Source of the DNA: Acidobacteriota bacterium
GTDB lineage: Bacteria; Acidobacteriota; Terriglobia; UBA7540
Assembly (NCBI GenBank): GCA_021827245.1
Contig: JAKAWN010000082.1
Coordinates: forward strand, 1-19,274
Direction: 5' to 3'
DNA length: 19,274 nt
Of the stretch, positions 1-6,131 are shown piece by piece. The first letter of the stretch is position 1; each line of letters begins with the position of its first letter. The position numbers and the translations under genes were made by a program. Under the pieces are notes generated by a model. That model was given only the letters and a program-made list of their open reading frames with translations. It did not search any database and was not told the origin of the DNA.

Positions 1-188
1 CCGATCTCGAAGTCATATTTTGATATTCACCGCGATCCTGCTGAGCCTATCCGGGCTGCGAGGGGCCGCACGCGCAGACTCGGATGGCAGCCAGCGAATT
101 CAGCTAAGCTGAACTCCTCGTGCGGCTTTCCATCGGGTTATAAGCACCTCGACTTAGGCCATTCCCAATCGTAGAGGGGCAGGCGCAA

Positions 189-870
189 ATGGAAGATGGA
201 ACAATAGCGGAATTGGTTGAACGAGCCAAGACCGGCGATGAAGCTGCCATAGAACGTCTGTACTATCTGCACAGCCGGCGGGTTTACAGCGTGTGCCTGA
301 GGATGACATCCAACCAGGCGGAAGCCGAGGATCTGACGCAGGAGGTCTTTCTGCAGGCGTTCCGAAAGCTTAGAACCTTTCGGGGCGAGGCGGCTTTTTC
401 CACCTGGATCTACCGGATTGCAACCAACCTGGTGTTGATGCGGCTTCGAAGGAAGCCGCGCCCGGAAGTTTCTTTCGAGGAAATCACCGCACCCAATGGA
501 GGCTTCTCCCGGATGCTCAAGTCCATCAGTTACGCGGATCCAACAAGGGGTTTGGTGGTCAGATTGAGTTTGCGTCCGCGCGCTTGAGCGGCTTCCGGAG
601 GGTTTCAGGAAGGTGTTCATCCTGCACGACATTCAGGGTTACGGACACAATGAAATTGCGGAACTGACAGGCCGCTCAATCGGCAATTCGAAATCCCAGT
701 TGACGAGGGCGCGGCGACGGCTCCGGGAGTTACTCGACCCCCAGAGTCGGGCTTGCCAGGCGGGAGCCTCCTTTGAGTACGTGGATGCGCTGATGCCGGC
801 GGCCGGACGGCGCAGAACGGGCGCACTTGCAGGGCACACCGCTTCTTCGCCGGAAGTGTCCAAACCTTAG
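189..870 (+). pseudogene. ECF-type RNA polymerase sigma factor, frameshifted
   Basis: The first half (ATG at 189, stop ending at 587) carries the sigma region 2 signature, including [14 protein letters not shown] and [17 protein letters not shown]. The second half, one frame over, gives [20 protein letters not shown] and then the region 4 helix-turn-helix NEIAELTGRSIGNSKSQL. The two halves join smoothly if one base is removed from CGTC at 573-576: VRLSL then continues directly into [11 protein letters not shown] as in intact family members. Intact, this would be an extracytoplasmic-function sigma factor directing RNA polymerase to stress or envelope promoters. No anti-sigma gene follows. The tail after LRELL (about 40 residues to 870) is longer than usual and matches nothing I recognise. 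It may be a true pseudogene or an assembly error of one base; the sequence alone cannot decide. Family assignment is confident, functional state is not. Confidence 0.85.
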
Positions 871-948
871 AGGGCGCGGAGCAGAAGGTTCCAGACGTTC
901 GGCGGGAGCCCGCTCCGACGATTTTCAGAAACCAGCACGGAGGATAGC

Positions 949-1311
949 ATGAAGGTTTGCAAGGCAGCAGTGGTTATTATGGTTTTAGCATTCTCTTCGG
1001 TGTTGTGGGCCCAGGGAGTTTCCAAGGCATCTCTGAATTTTTCCGTCAATAAGGCAGCCACGCTTCGTTGCCGTATCAGCCAGACGACCGCTGGCCCGTG
1101 GCATCTGACGCTGCTGGCTATGAACGCCAGCCGCCACATCATTTTTAATTACCTTTATTCTGTTCGTACAAACGTCAAAAAGTCCATGAACGAATGCCAT
1201 TCATGGATGACAGCCGTGAAGAAGAAGCAAAAGGCGATGATACGATTGAAAAAAGCTGCACCGCGACTACGAAAAGAGCAGACAGAAGCACAAACCTGGA
1301 GTCACAGATAG
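949..1311 (+). CDS. Small secreted protein of unknown function
   Basis: The ATG at 949 has a clear ribosome binding site, GGAGG at 939-943, five bases upstream. The N-terminus is a good Sec signal peptide: MKVC, then a hydrophobic stretch AAVVIMVLAFSSVLWAQG, with likely cleavage after about residue 21-22. The next residues (SKASLNFSVNKAAT) resemble the start of a mature periplasmic protein. The rest is basic and low in recognisable structure, ending with a lysine- and arginine-rich tail, and I recognise no domain. The other two frames do not restore an obvious continuation. It lies 78 bases after the broken sigma factor, where a regulated or partner gene would be expected. Either a genuine 120-residue exported protein or the 5' end of a decayed gene. 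The start is well supported, the C-terminal half is not. Confidence 0.45.
   Translation: MKVCKAAVVIMVLAFSSVLWAQGVSKASLNFSVNKAATLRCRISQTTAGPWHLTLLAMNASRHIIFNYLYSVRTNVKKSMNECHSWMTAVKKKQKAMIRLKKAAPRLRKEQTEAQTWSHR
1183..1207. repeat. Perfect 8-bp inverted repeat
   Basis: TCCATGAA (1183-1190) and TTCATGGA (1200-1207) are perfect inverted copies separated by 9 bases. They lie inside the small secreted-protein frame. This could be an mRNA hairpin or a protein-binding palindrome; nothing else supports a role. Confidence 0.3.
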
Positions 1312-1604
1312 CTCCTCGATGTTTTGGCGATTGGGGTGAGACCTGCGCCGCCAGCCTTCACGGCGGCACGCGGAAAATAATCAGGCTCTATACTGCAGCA
1401 AGGGAATCCGGGGCGTTTGATTTCATTCTTTCCCCCCTTCGAATTTGAACTTACAGGCTAATGTCGTGCGGGTGGCGGCAGCAGATGTCCGCCGCCGGGA
1501 AGCTCTGGCTGTGAGAGGCGCCGCATGACCGGCCCGCTCCGCACCTGATCAGATTGCGCACAATGCGGCAGATGAAGGATAATGACTGCAAACGGGGTGA
1601 TGAA

Positions 1605-2045
1605 ATGAGCGAAACGACGACGAAATTTCCAATTCCCGAGCCGTACACGCCCGGCTCAGACGTCCTGATCTTCAGCAACGACAAGCGGTTTATCGACCAC
1701 CACCGGGCGATCCTGCTCTCCATAGGATTCGTCCCCATCACGGCCGCCACGCTCGAAGCGGCGCTTGCCGTTCTCCGCGTAATGGCCATAGAACTCGTAA
1801 TTGTCGACGCGGAGGCCGGGGCTCTGGAGAATCAGACAGTTTTGACACGTGCCGGGGATGACGGACCGAGCGTTCCCGTTCTGGTAGTTGGCCAGGGCTC
1901 CGACGCGGAGTCGCGACGCCAGGCGCTGGACCTTGGAGTTGCGGGCTACCTGGATCGGCCGGCCTTCCAGGATGATGTCGTGCGGGCGCTTCTTGCCCAT
2001 TGCAGTCGTGGCGGAAATCCTCTTTGGGGACCACAACAGAACTGA
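1605..2045 (+). CDS. Stand-alone degenerate response-regulator receiver domain
   Basis: The 146-residue product is a single CheY-like receiver with no output domain. The fold reads as alternating strands and helices: VLIFSND (beta1), ELVIVDAE (beta3), VPVLVVGQG (beta4), AGYLDRPA (beta5). D68 matches the phospho-accepting aspartate and D26 one of the acidic-pocket residues. The conserved Thr/Ser after beta4 is Gly96 and the conserved Lys of the beta5 loop is Arg118, so normal phosphorylation switching is doubtful. The ATG at 1605 was chosen because GGGG at 1594-1597 sits 7 bases upstream. A TTG at 1554 in frame would add 17 residues without a clear ribosome binding site. No histidine kinase is nearby. 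Domain call is fairly sure; partner and role are unknown. Confidence 0.7.
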   Translation: MSETTTKFPIPEPYTPGSDVLIFSNDKRFIDHHRAILLSIGFVPITAATLEAALAVLRVMAIELVIVDAEAGALENQTVLTRAGDDGPSVPVLVVGQGSDAESRRQALDLGVAGYLDRPAFQDDVVRALLAHCSRGGNPLWGPQQN

Positions 2046-2116
2046 GAGTTTGATCAATCCCTTACCATAAACCTCGGTTTCCGGCGGCTGCGCCACGCGA
2101 CTGAAATTACCTTGCC

Positions 2117-2218
2117 ACATCTGACCCCGTGGCGGGATAAACCCGCCGCTACATCCGACCCCGTGGCGGGATAGACCCGCCGCTACATCCGACCCCGTGG
2201 CGGGATAAACCCGCCGCT
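2117..2218. repeat. Three tandem 34-bp hairpin units
   Basis: Units occupy 2117-2150, 2151-2184 and 2185-2218 and differ at only one base each (CTG for CCG in unit 1, ATAGA for ATAAA in unit 2). Each contains the perfect stem GGCGGG/CCCGCC around a 5-base loop, followed by GCTACA. A single-type palindrome arranged in tandem is typical of REP-like intergenic repeats. Confidence 0.9.
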
Positions 2219-2338
2219 ACAGAGGCCATTTGAACGTAAAGACCGGAGCTCATAGAGCGTGCCTACAGCGCAAGAACCGCAGTTTCCGAAGAGACACCCA
2301 CTGAGAAACGATTCGTCTAAGGAGGCGGCGCCCATTTT

Positions 2339-2358
2339 CCCACGGCTGGCGCCGTGGG
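2339..2358. repeat. Hairpin, 8-bp perfect stem
   Basis: CCCACGGC (2339-2346), loop TGGC, GCCGTGGG (2351-2358). A weaker stem GCTCC/GGAGC follows at 2371-2383. There is no T-run, so a terminator is unlikely; a REP-type palindrome is the better reading. Confidence 0.6.
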
Positions 2359-2470
2359 CTAAATTCTAGCGCTCCTCCGGAGCTGCTGAGTTCTCAAGAA
2401 AAGAGCCTGTAGGGAGGAAAGAGTTTTGGAGCACACCTGGAGAGAGGCGAGTGGGGAGCCGCAAGCGCAC

Positions 2471-2573
2471 ACATCGCAAAAATCGCGATGTCCGCGCCAC
2501 CCGCGATGCGTATGAATGGCAATACGAAACTTTCGCTTCGCGAAATCGCAGACGCTACAAGGCAAGCGTCTGC
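2471..2573. repeat. Cluster of three hairpins sharing a CGCCACCCGCG-type spacer
   Basis: Stems: ACATCGC/GCGATGT (2471-2477 with 2485-2491), TTTCGC/GCGAAA (2531-2536 with 2540-2545), GCAGACGCT/AGCGTCTGC (2548-2556 with 2565-2573). The first and third are each followed by GCGCCACCCGCG, so they look like diverged copies of one unit. Bases 2530-2560 read on the - strand match 8447-8477 at 25 of 31 positions. Confidence 0.6.
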
Positions 2574-2599
2574 GCCACCCGCGTGTGCCGCTATTCGGT

Positions 2600-4561
2600 T
2601 CAGACGCCGGCGAGCGGGCGATAATAGCGGCGGCGAAATGCGGGCTCGCGCAGCAGGACCGCCTGTTGAAAGAAATAGACATCGGCAAGGTAACCTTCGT
2701 AGCCGCAAGGGCTGCCGTCCCACGTTGTCCAGTCAATGCCCAGAGGATATTTGTTCTGCACACCATCCTGGAACCCCACGCTGGCCTGCCGCCGCGCCAT
2801 GGCCTTCAGCAGCATATCCCCCCTTTCAGGCTCACCGGCGACATAATGCGCGGCCAGAAAGTGCAAGACGTGGCCAGCCGTAATGCCGCCGTTTTCGTAC
2901 TGCTGAAAAGTGTCGCTGCCATCCGCGCGCTTGGGAAGGCCCAACGAGTCCGGAAGCAGGTAGTCCTCGCGGCGAACCGGAATCAGCGTGCAGGGCACGC
3001 CCAAATCAAAACGCTTGAACCCGGCTGCCCTCATCTTGTTCCAAAGGCGGCTGAGAATCTGCTTCGCCAGCTCCGGCTTGACAAGGCCGTACTCGATGGC
3101 CATGCCGTTCACGATGGGGGTCGCGTAATCGTGAAGCTTTCCGTCCTTGCTTCTCCACCAGCCCAGCCAGCCTGTGTCAGGGTTGTACAGCGCCTTGGCG
3201 TAGGCGGCTCGAAGCCGATTGGCAGCCTGATTGTAACGGGCCTGCTGTTGTTTTCGCCCAAGCCTGGATTCCAGATCGGCGAGGCAACGCCAGGCGCGGT
3301 AAATCATGGCGTTCGAATAGCCGTCCTTGTAACCGCAGTTGATGGCGTCAAACCAATTGCAGGAGCGCGCAGGCTGGAACAGCGTGTTGGCGTTGCCGCT
3401 CTGGACCGCTTCGACCATCCCGTCGCCATCCACGTCGCGCCGGAGGTAGTAGTCGGCAACATGCTCGAGTTGCGTGATCCGTCGGCCAAGCCAATCAAGG
3501 TCGGCCGTTGCCTCCACGTAGTCCCAGGCGGCAATCAACGGTCCCGCGTTGGCGTCGAGGAAGGTCTTATAATTCCAGTAACCGGTCACCACGCCGTCCG
3601 GGGAAGTACGAGCGTCCATCCACCACTCTGCCGTCTGGCGCACCAGGCCGATTACGGAAATGCCAGCCACCTTGGGAATCCAAAGGGCGGGATCGGCATA
3701 AAAGGGCAGGGAGAAACTTACCGGGTCGCTGATCACGTTGTTGGCGAATATGCCGGCCGGGGCGCTGAAAGGACGATTCTGTTCACCCCAGCGTGCGCTC
3801 GGTTGCCAGGAGTTGAACCACCCGCGGCGGATTTCCCGCCAAAGCGCCTGGTCCTGCAAACCCTCGGGAGGATCGAGGCGAATCGGTTGGAGAGTGAGGC
3901 GCAAGGGACGCGCTTCAGTAACCAGCGGAAGTTCCAGAAGCAGATCTGTCGTACCCTGCTTCCGGCTTCCCAGAAGCTGTGCCTTGACCTGGGCGCCGGC
4001 GGGCAACGCCATCAGCATCTGGCCAAAATCCGGTGCGCTCAGAATGCCCGGCAAAGTGCAGCTTCCATCCTTGTGGCGGGCGCTCGGCAGGAGCGTTACG
4101 GGCGTCACGCGAGGATTGAATGGGAATTGCATCTCGATCCCCGTGACCGCTCCCATCCGGGAGCCGCTGGCGGACAGGTTGAAGCTCAGTTGGCCGCCTT
4201 CCTGCACGACGCGCAAATTGAGCTTCGCATCCGGCCGGATTTCAATCTCGTAACGGCCTTCGTTTCGCCGAACAGGAAAGCGCTCCGCCTGCTTCCAGGT
4301 TTCGGCAGTCCGAATGCGCAACGAAACCGAGGAATTATCCCGAAGCAGGTTTCGCTCCGCGCGCGCGCCGCCTTCCGTATCCCAGCTCAGGAAAGAAACC
4401 AGCGGCTTTTCAGGGTCCGTTTTCACTCGAATGACGGGAACACGGTCGTGAGCGCCCGACGGTGCAAATTGTACTCCTGCCAACGGAGCCGCCAGCCCGG
4501 CCCCGCTCAGCAGCATGAAAGTGCGGCGGCCAATTCTTCTGGAATTCATTTGCCTGACCAT
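2600..4561 (-). CDS. Tat-exported six-hairpin glycosidase-like protein
   Basis: The 653-residue protein starts with a twin-arginine signal: RR at residues 12-13 in GRRTFM, then the hydrophobic stretch LLSGAGLAAPLAG. It should be exported folded. The middle (about 60-260) is beta-rich. The C-terminal half is helical, with motifs of (alpha/alpha)6-toroid sugar enzymes (GH63/GH37/GH78-like clan): WNYKTFLDANAGPLIAAWDY, SCNWFDAINCGYKDGYSNAMIY and QQYENGGITAGHVLHFL. The Asp of CNWFD and the Glu of YENGG are plausible catalytic acids, but this is inference. Substrate is unknown; a plant or microbial oligosaccharide is likely. The start is uncertain: the ATG at 4561 has AGAGG directly against it, while an ATG at 4549 (MNSRR) lies 12 bases after that AGAGG and keeps the Tat motif. 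A perfect TATAAT lies about 60 bases upstream. It is divergent from the NmrA-type gene. Confidence 0.8.
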   Translation of the reverse strand: MVRQMNSRRIGRRTFMLLSGAGLAAPLAGVQFAPSGAHDRVPVIRVKTDPEKPLVSFLSWDTEGGARAERNLLRDNSSVSLRIRTAETWKQAERFPVRRNEGRYEIEIRPDAKLNLRVVQEGGQLSFNLSASGSRMGAVTGIEMQFPFNPRVTPVTLLPSARHKDGSCTLPGILSAPDFGQMLMALPAGAQVKAQLLGSRKQGTTDLLLELPLVTEARPLRLTLQPIRLDPPEGLQDQALWREIRRGWFNSWQPSARWGEQNRPFSAPAGIFANNVISDPVSFSLPFYADPALWIPKVAGISVIGLVRQTAEWWMDARTSPDGVVTGYWNYKTFLDANAGPLIAAWDYVEATADLDWLGRRITQLEHVADYYLRRDVDGDGMVEAVQSGNANTLFQPARSCNWFDAINCGYKDGYSNAMIYRAWRCLADLESRLGRKQQQARYNQAANRLRAAYAKALYNPDTGWLGWWRSKDGKLHDYATPIVNGMAIEYGLVKPELAKQILSRLWNKMRAAGFKRFDLGVPCTLIPVRREDYLLPDSLGLPKRADGSDTFQQYENGGITAGHVLHFLAAHYVAGEPERGDMLLKAMARRQASVGFQDGVQNKYPLGIDWTTWDGSPCGYEGYLADVYFFQQAVLLREPAFRRRYYRPLAGV

Positions 4562-4622
4562 CCTCTGATGAATGGAAGCAACTCAATTGCCTCGGCGACA
4601 AAACCTTTCCGCCGCCGGAGCT

Positions 4623-4628
4623 ATTATA
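4623..4628 (-). promoter_or_regulatory. Candidate -10 box (TATAAT) for the glycosidase-like gene
   Basis: Perfect TATAAT on the - strand about 60 bases before the start codon. No convincing -35 hexamer is seen at 16-18 bases spacing, so the call rests on the -10 match alone. Confidence 0.35.
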
Positions 4629-4743
4629 AAGCAACATCCGACCAACAGATCCCCTTTGCCTACCAATAGTAAGCGAGAAGACAGCAGGTATCTCATCAGG
4701 GAAGCGTTCGGATGCTTTGAACCGATCTTGCCGGACTCGGCAT

Positions 4744-4871
4744 CTAACAGGTTGCTGAAAAACCCAGTGCCTGAGCCGTAGCGGCGACTTTAAGTTGCCA
4801 TAACTTCAGACTTTTCAGCCGGTGTGTGGCGGCGTAAAGCCGCCGCTACACGTTTTTCAGCAACCTGCTAA
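4744..4871. mobile_element. MITE-like element with 16-bp perfect terminal inverted repeats and CTAA flanks
   Basis: CAGGTTGCTGAAAAAC (4748-4763) and its exact reverse complement (4852-4867) bound a 120-bp element. The direct repeat CTAA flanks it at 4744-4747 and 4868-4871 and is a good candidate target-site duplication, because CTAA is not its own reverse complement. Inside are two opposed copies of a hairpin: 4779-4800 and 4827-4848 match at 18 of 22 positions when one is reversed. The right copy has a perfect stem GGCGGC/GCCGCC (4828-4844). No coding capacity, so a transposase in trans would be needed. The right end is only 14 bases before the ribosome binding site of the NmrA-type gene. 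Confidence 0.75.
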
Positions 4872-4900
4872 GAGAGCAATCTATGAAGGAGGTCTGACGT

Positions 4901-5791
4901 ATGTATGCGATTGTTGGGGCGAGTGGGAATACCGGAAGTGTTGTTGCGGAAAAACTCCTGGCGCGCGGCGAAAAGGTTCGGGTGATCGGCCGAAACGCCG
5001 GCCACTTGGAGCGTTTGACGAGCAGGGGCGCCGAAGCCTTCATTGCCGGAGTTACAGACGCGGCAGCGATGCCGAAGGCGTTTGAGGGAGCATCCGCCGT
5101 TTATGCCATGATACCGCCGAATATCTCTGCGCCGGACGTGCCGGCCTATCAGCGGCAGGTTTCAGATGCCTTGACGGCGGCTATTGCGAGGGCTTCGGTT
5201 CCGAAAGCGGTGGTGCTCAGCAGCATTGGCGCGGACAAGCCTGAAAGGACCGGCCCGGTCACGGGGCTCTATCATCTGGAACAGAAACTGAAAGGTGTCG
5301 CCGGCCTCGACGCGGTTTATCTGCGCGCGGGCTACTTTATGGAGAATCTTCTGCCTCAGGTGGGTGTGATCCGGAATTTTGGCATAATGGCCGGGCCGGT
5401 GCGGGCGGACCTGCCGCTGCCGTTCATCGCGACGCGCGATATTGGCGCCGCGGCCGCGGAACTTCTGCTGAAAGCTGACTTCACCGGAAAGCAGCCGCGC
5501 GAACTGCTGGGCCAGCGCGACGTGACCTATGCCGAAATCGCTTCCATCGTGGGCAAAGCCATCGGAAAGCCCGGCCTCGTGTATACGCAGCTTCCCGCCG
5601 CGCAGCTTCGGCCCGCTCTGATGCAATTGGGAATGTCGGGAAGCATGGCTGACCTGCTGCTGGAAATGGCGGAGTCGTTGAACAGCGGATATATGACGGC
5701 GCTTGAGCCGCGATCGGAGAGCAATACGACGCCGACGTCCATTGAAGCGTTTGTTACCGAGGAATTCGTGCCACGCTTCAATGCGCCGTAG
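4901..5791 (+). CDS. NAD(P)-binding NmrA-family protein (atypical SDR)
   Basis: The 296-residue product has an N-terminal Rossmann fold with the glycine motif GASGNTG at residues 6-12, followed by an Arg-containing beta2 region (VRVIGRN) that suggests NADP(H). Later motifs typical of NmrA/azoreductase-like atypical short-chain reductases are VVLSSIGADKP, LRAGYFMENLLP and PFIATRDIGAAAAELLL. Length is normal for the family. It likely reduces a quinone or similar small molecule, or senses redox state; the substrate cannot be read from the sequence. Start ATG at 4901 is well supported by AAGGAGG (4886-4892), 8 bases upstream. The immediate upstream DNA is the MITE-like element, which may carry or disturb its promoter. 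Confidence 0.88.
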   Translation: MYAIVGASGNTGSVVAEKLLARGEKVRVIGRNAGHLERLTSRGAEAFIAGVTDAAAMPKAFEGASAVYAMIPPNISAPDVPAYQRQVSDALTAAIARASVPKAVVLSSIGADKPERTGPVTGLYHLEQKLKGVAGLDAVYLRAGYFMENLLPQVGVIRNFGIMAGPVRADLPLPFIATRDIGAAAAELLLKADFTGKQPRELLGQRDVTYAEIASIVGKAIGKPGLVYTQLPAAQLRPALMQLGMSGSMADLLLEMAESLNSGYMTALEPRSESNTTPTSIEAFVTEEFVPRFNAP

Positions 5792-5897
5792 CGCTGGTGG
5801 CGTTTGCCATCCTTTATAAGAGCCAAAAACGTGGCAGATTGGTTTTCACTTTTCTGAGAAGAACCCGCCCGCTTGTCCCATCAATGGAGATGTGTAT

Positions 5898-6131
5898 ATG
5901 AGGCCGTTCGTCCTTTGGATTGCCATCATTGTTTTCGTCGTTCCAGCAATCGTGCTTGCCTTTCTCGATGCGCAGGCGAAAGAAGATAAGCCGGCAAGCA
6001 AAACCGCAGTTGCGACAACCGATAGTCACTGGCCTTTCAGGGCGCTGCAAGCTGGGGCAAAGTGCTGGACGAAAGCCAGGCGCTGCATTGTCCTTCATCA
6101 TAGAAACCACTGTAGCGCAAGCTACATTTGA
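5898..6131 (+). CDS. Possible small membrane-anchored protein
   Basis: The ATG at 5898 has GGAG (5886-5889) 8 bases upstream. The product begins MRPFVLWIAIIVFVVPAIVLAFLDAQAKEDKP: a single strongly hydrophobic segment (about residues 4-23) then a charged region, fitting a membrane anchor or uncleaved signal. After about residue 45 the sequence becomes Cys/Lys/Arg-rich and unconvincing, so the true frame may shift there. An in-frame GTG at 5892 is an alternative start. The stop overlaps the 3' end of the convergent helicase gene. No family recognised. Confidence 0.35.
   Translation: MRPFVLWIAIIVFVVPAIVLAFLDAQAKEDKPASKTAVATTDSHWPFRALQAGAKCWTKARRCIVLHHRNHCSASYI
6111..6126. terminator. Short hairpin at the convergent gene ends (weak terminator candidate)
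   Basis: TGTAGC (6111-6116), loop GCAA, GCTACA (6121-6126), perfect 6-bp stem with a GNRA-type tetraloop on the + strand. It spans the stop codon of the - strand helicase and lies just before the stop of the small + strand frame. Only three T follow on the + strand, so termination is a guess. Confidence 0.25.

Larger units (their letters stand above)
2046..2599. other. Gene-free, hairpin-rich intergenic region
   Basis: This gap lies between the 3' ends of the receiver gene (+) and the glycosidase-like gene (-). Open frames through it look like shadows without domain content. It holds several different short palindromes listed separately: a three-unit tandem hairpin array, an 8-bp-stem hairpin around 2339-2358, and a group of hairpins at 2471-2573. 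No stem followed by a T-run is present, so I see no classic terminator for either gene. Confidence 0.6.
4562..4900. other. Divergent intergenic region between glycosidase-like and NmrA-type genes
   Basis: It contains a candidate -10 box for the left gene (4623-4628, - strand) and the MITE-like element (4748-4867). It ends with a strong ribosome binding site, AAGGAGG at 4886-4892, for the right gene. No gene is supported here. Confidence 0.6.

Noticed and set aside
20..112. Short frame from a TTG with a signal-peptide-like stretch (LIFTAILLSLSGLRGAARADS) ending at a stop by 112.
   Set aside because: Only about 30 residues, no ribosome binding site seen, cut by the window edge. It could be the remnant of an exported protein but cannot be supported.
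1194..1448. 84-residue frame rich in charged residues downstream of the secreted small protein.
   Set aside because: No ribosome binding site, no domain, overlaps the better-supported frame at 949; likely chance.
2117..2218. CRISPR array.
   Set aside because: Units are directly contiguous with no unique spacers, so this is a simple tandem repeat.
2516..4669. 717-residue open frame on the + strand.
   Set aside because: It is the antisense shadow of the glycosidase-like gene, kept open by high GC at codon third positions. No recognisable protein features.
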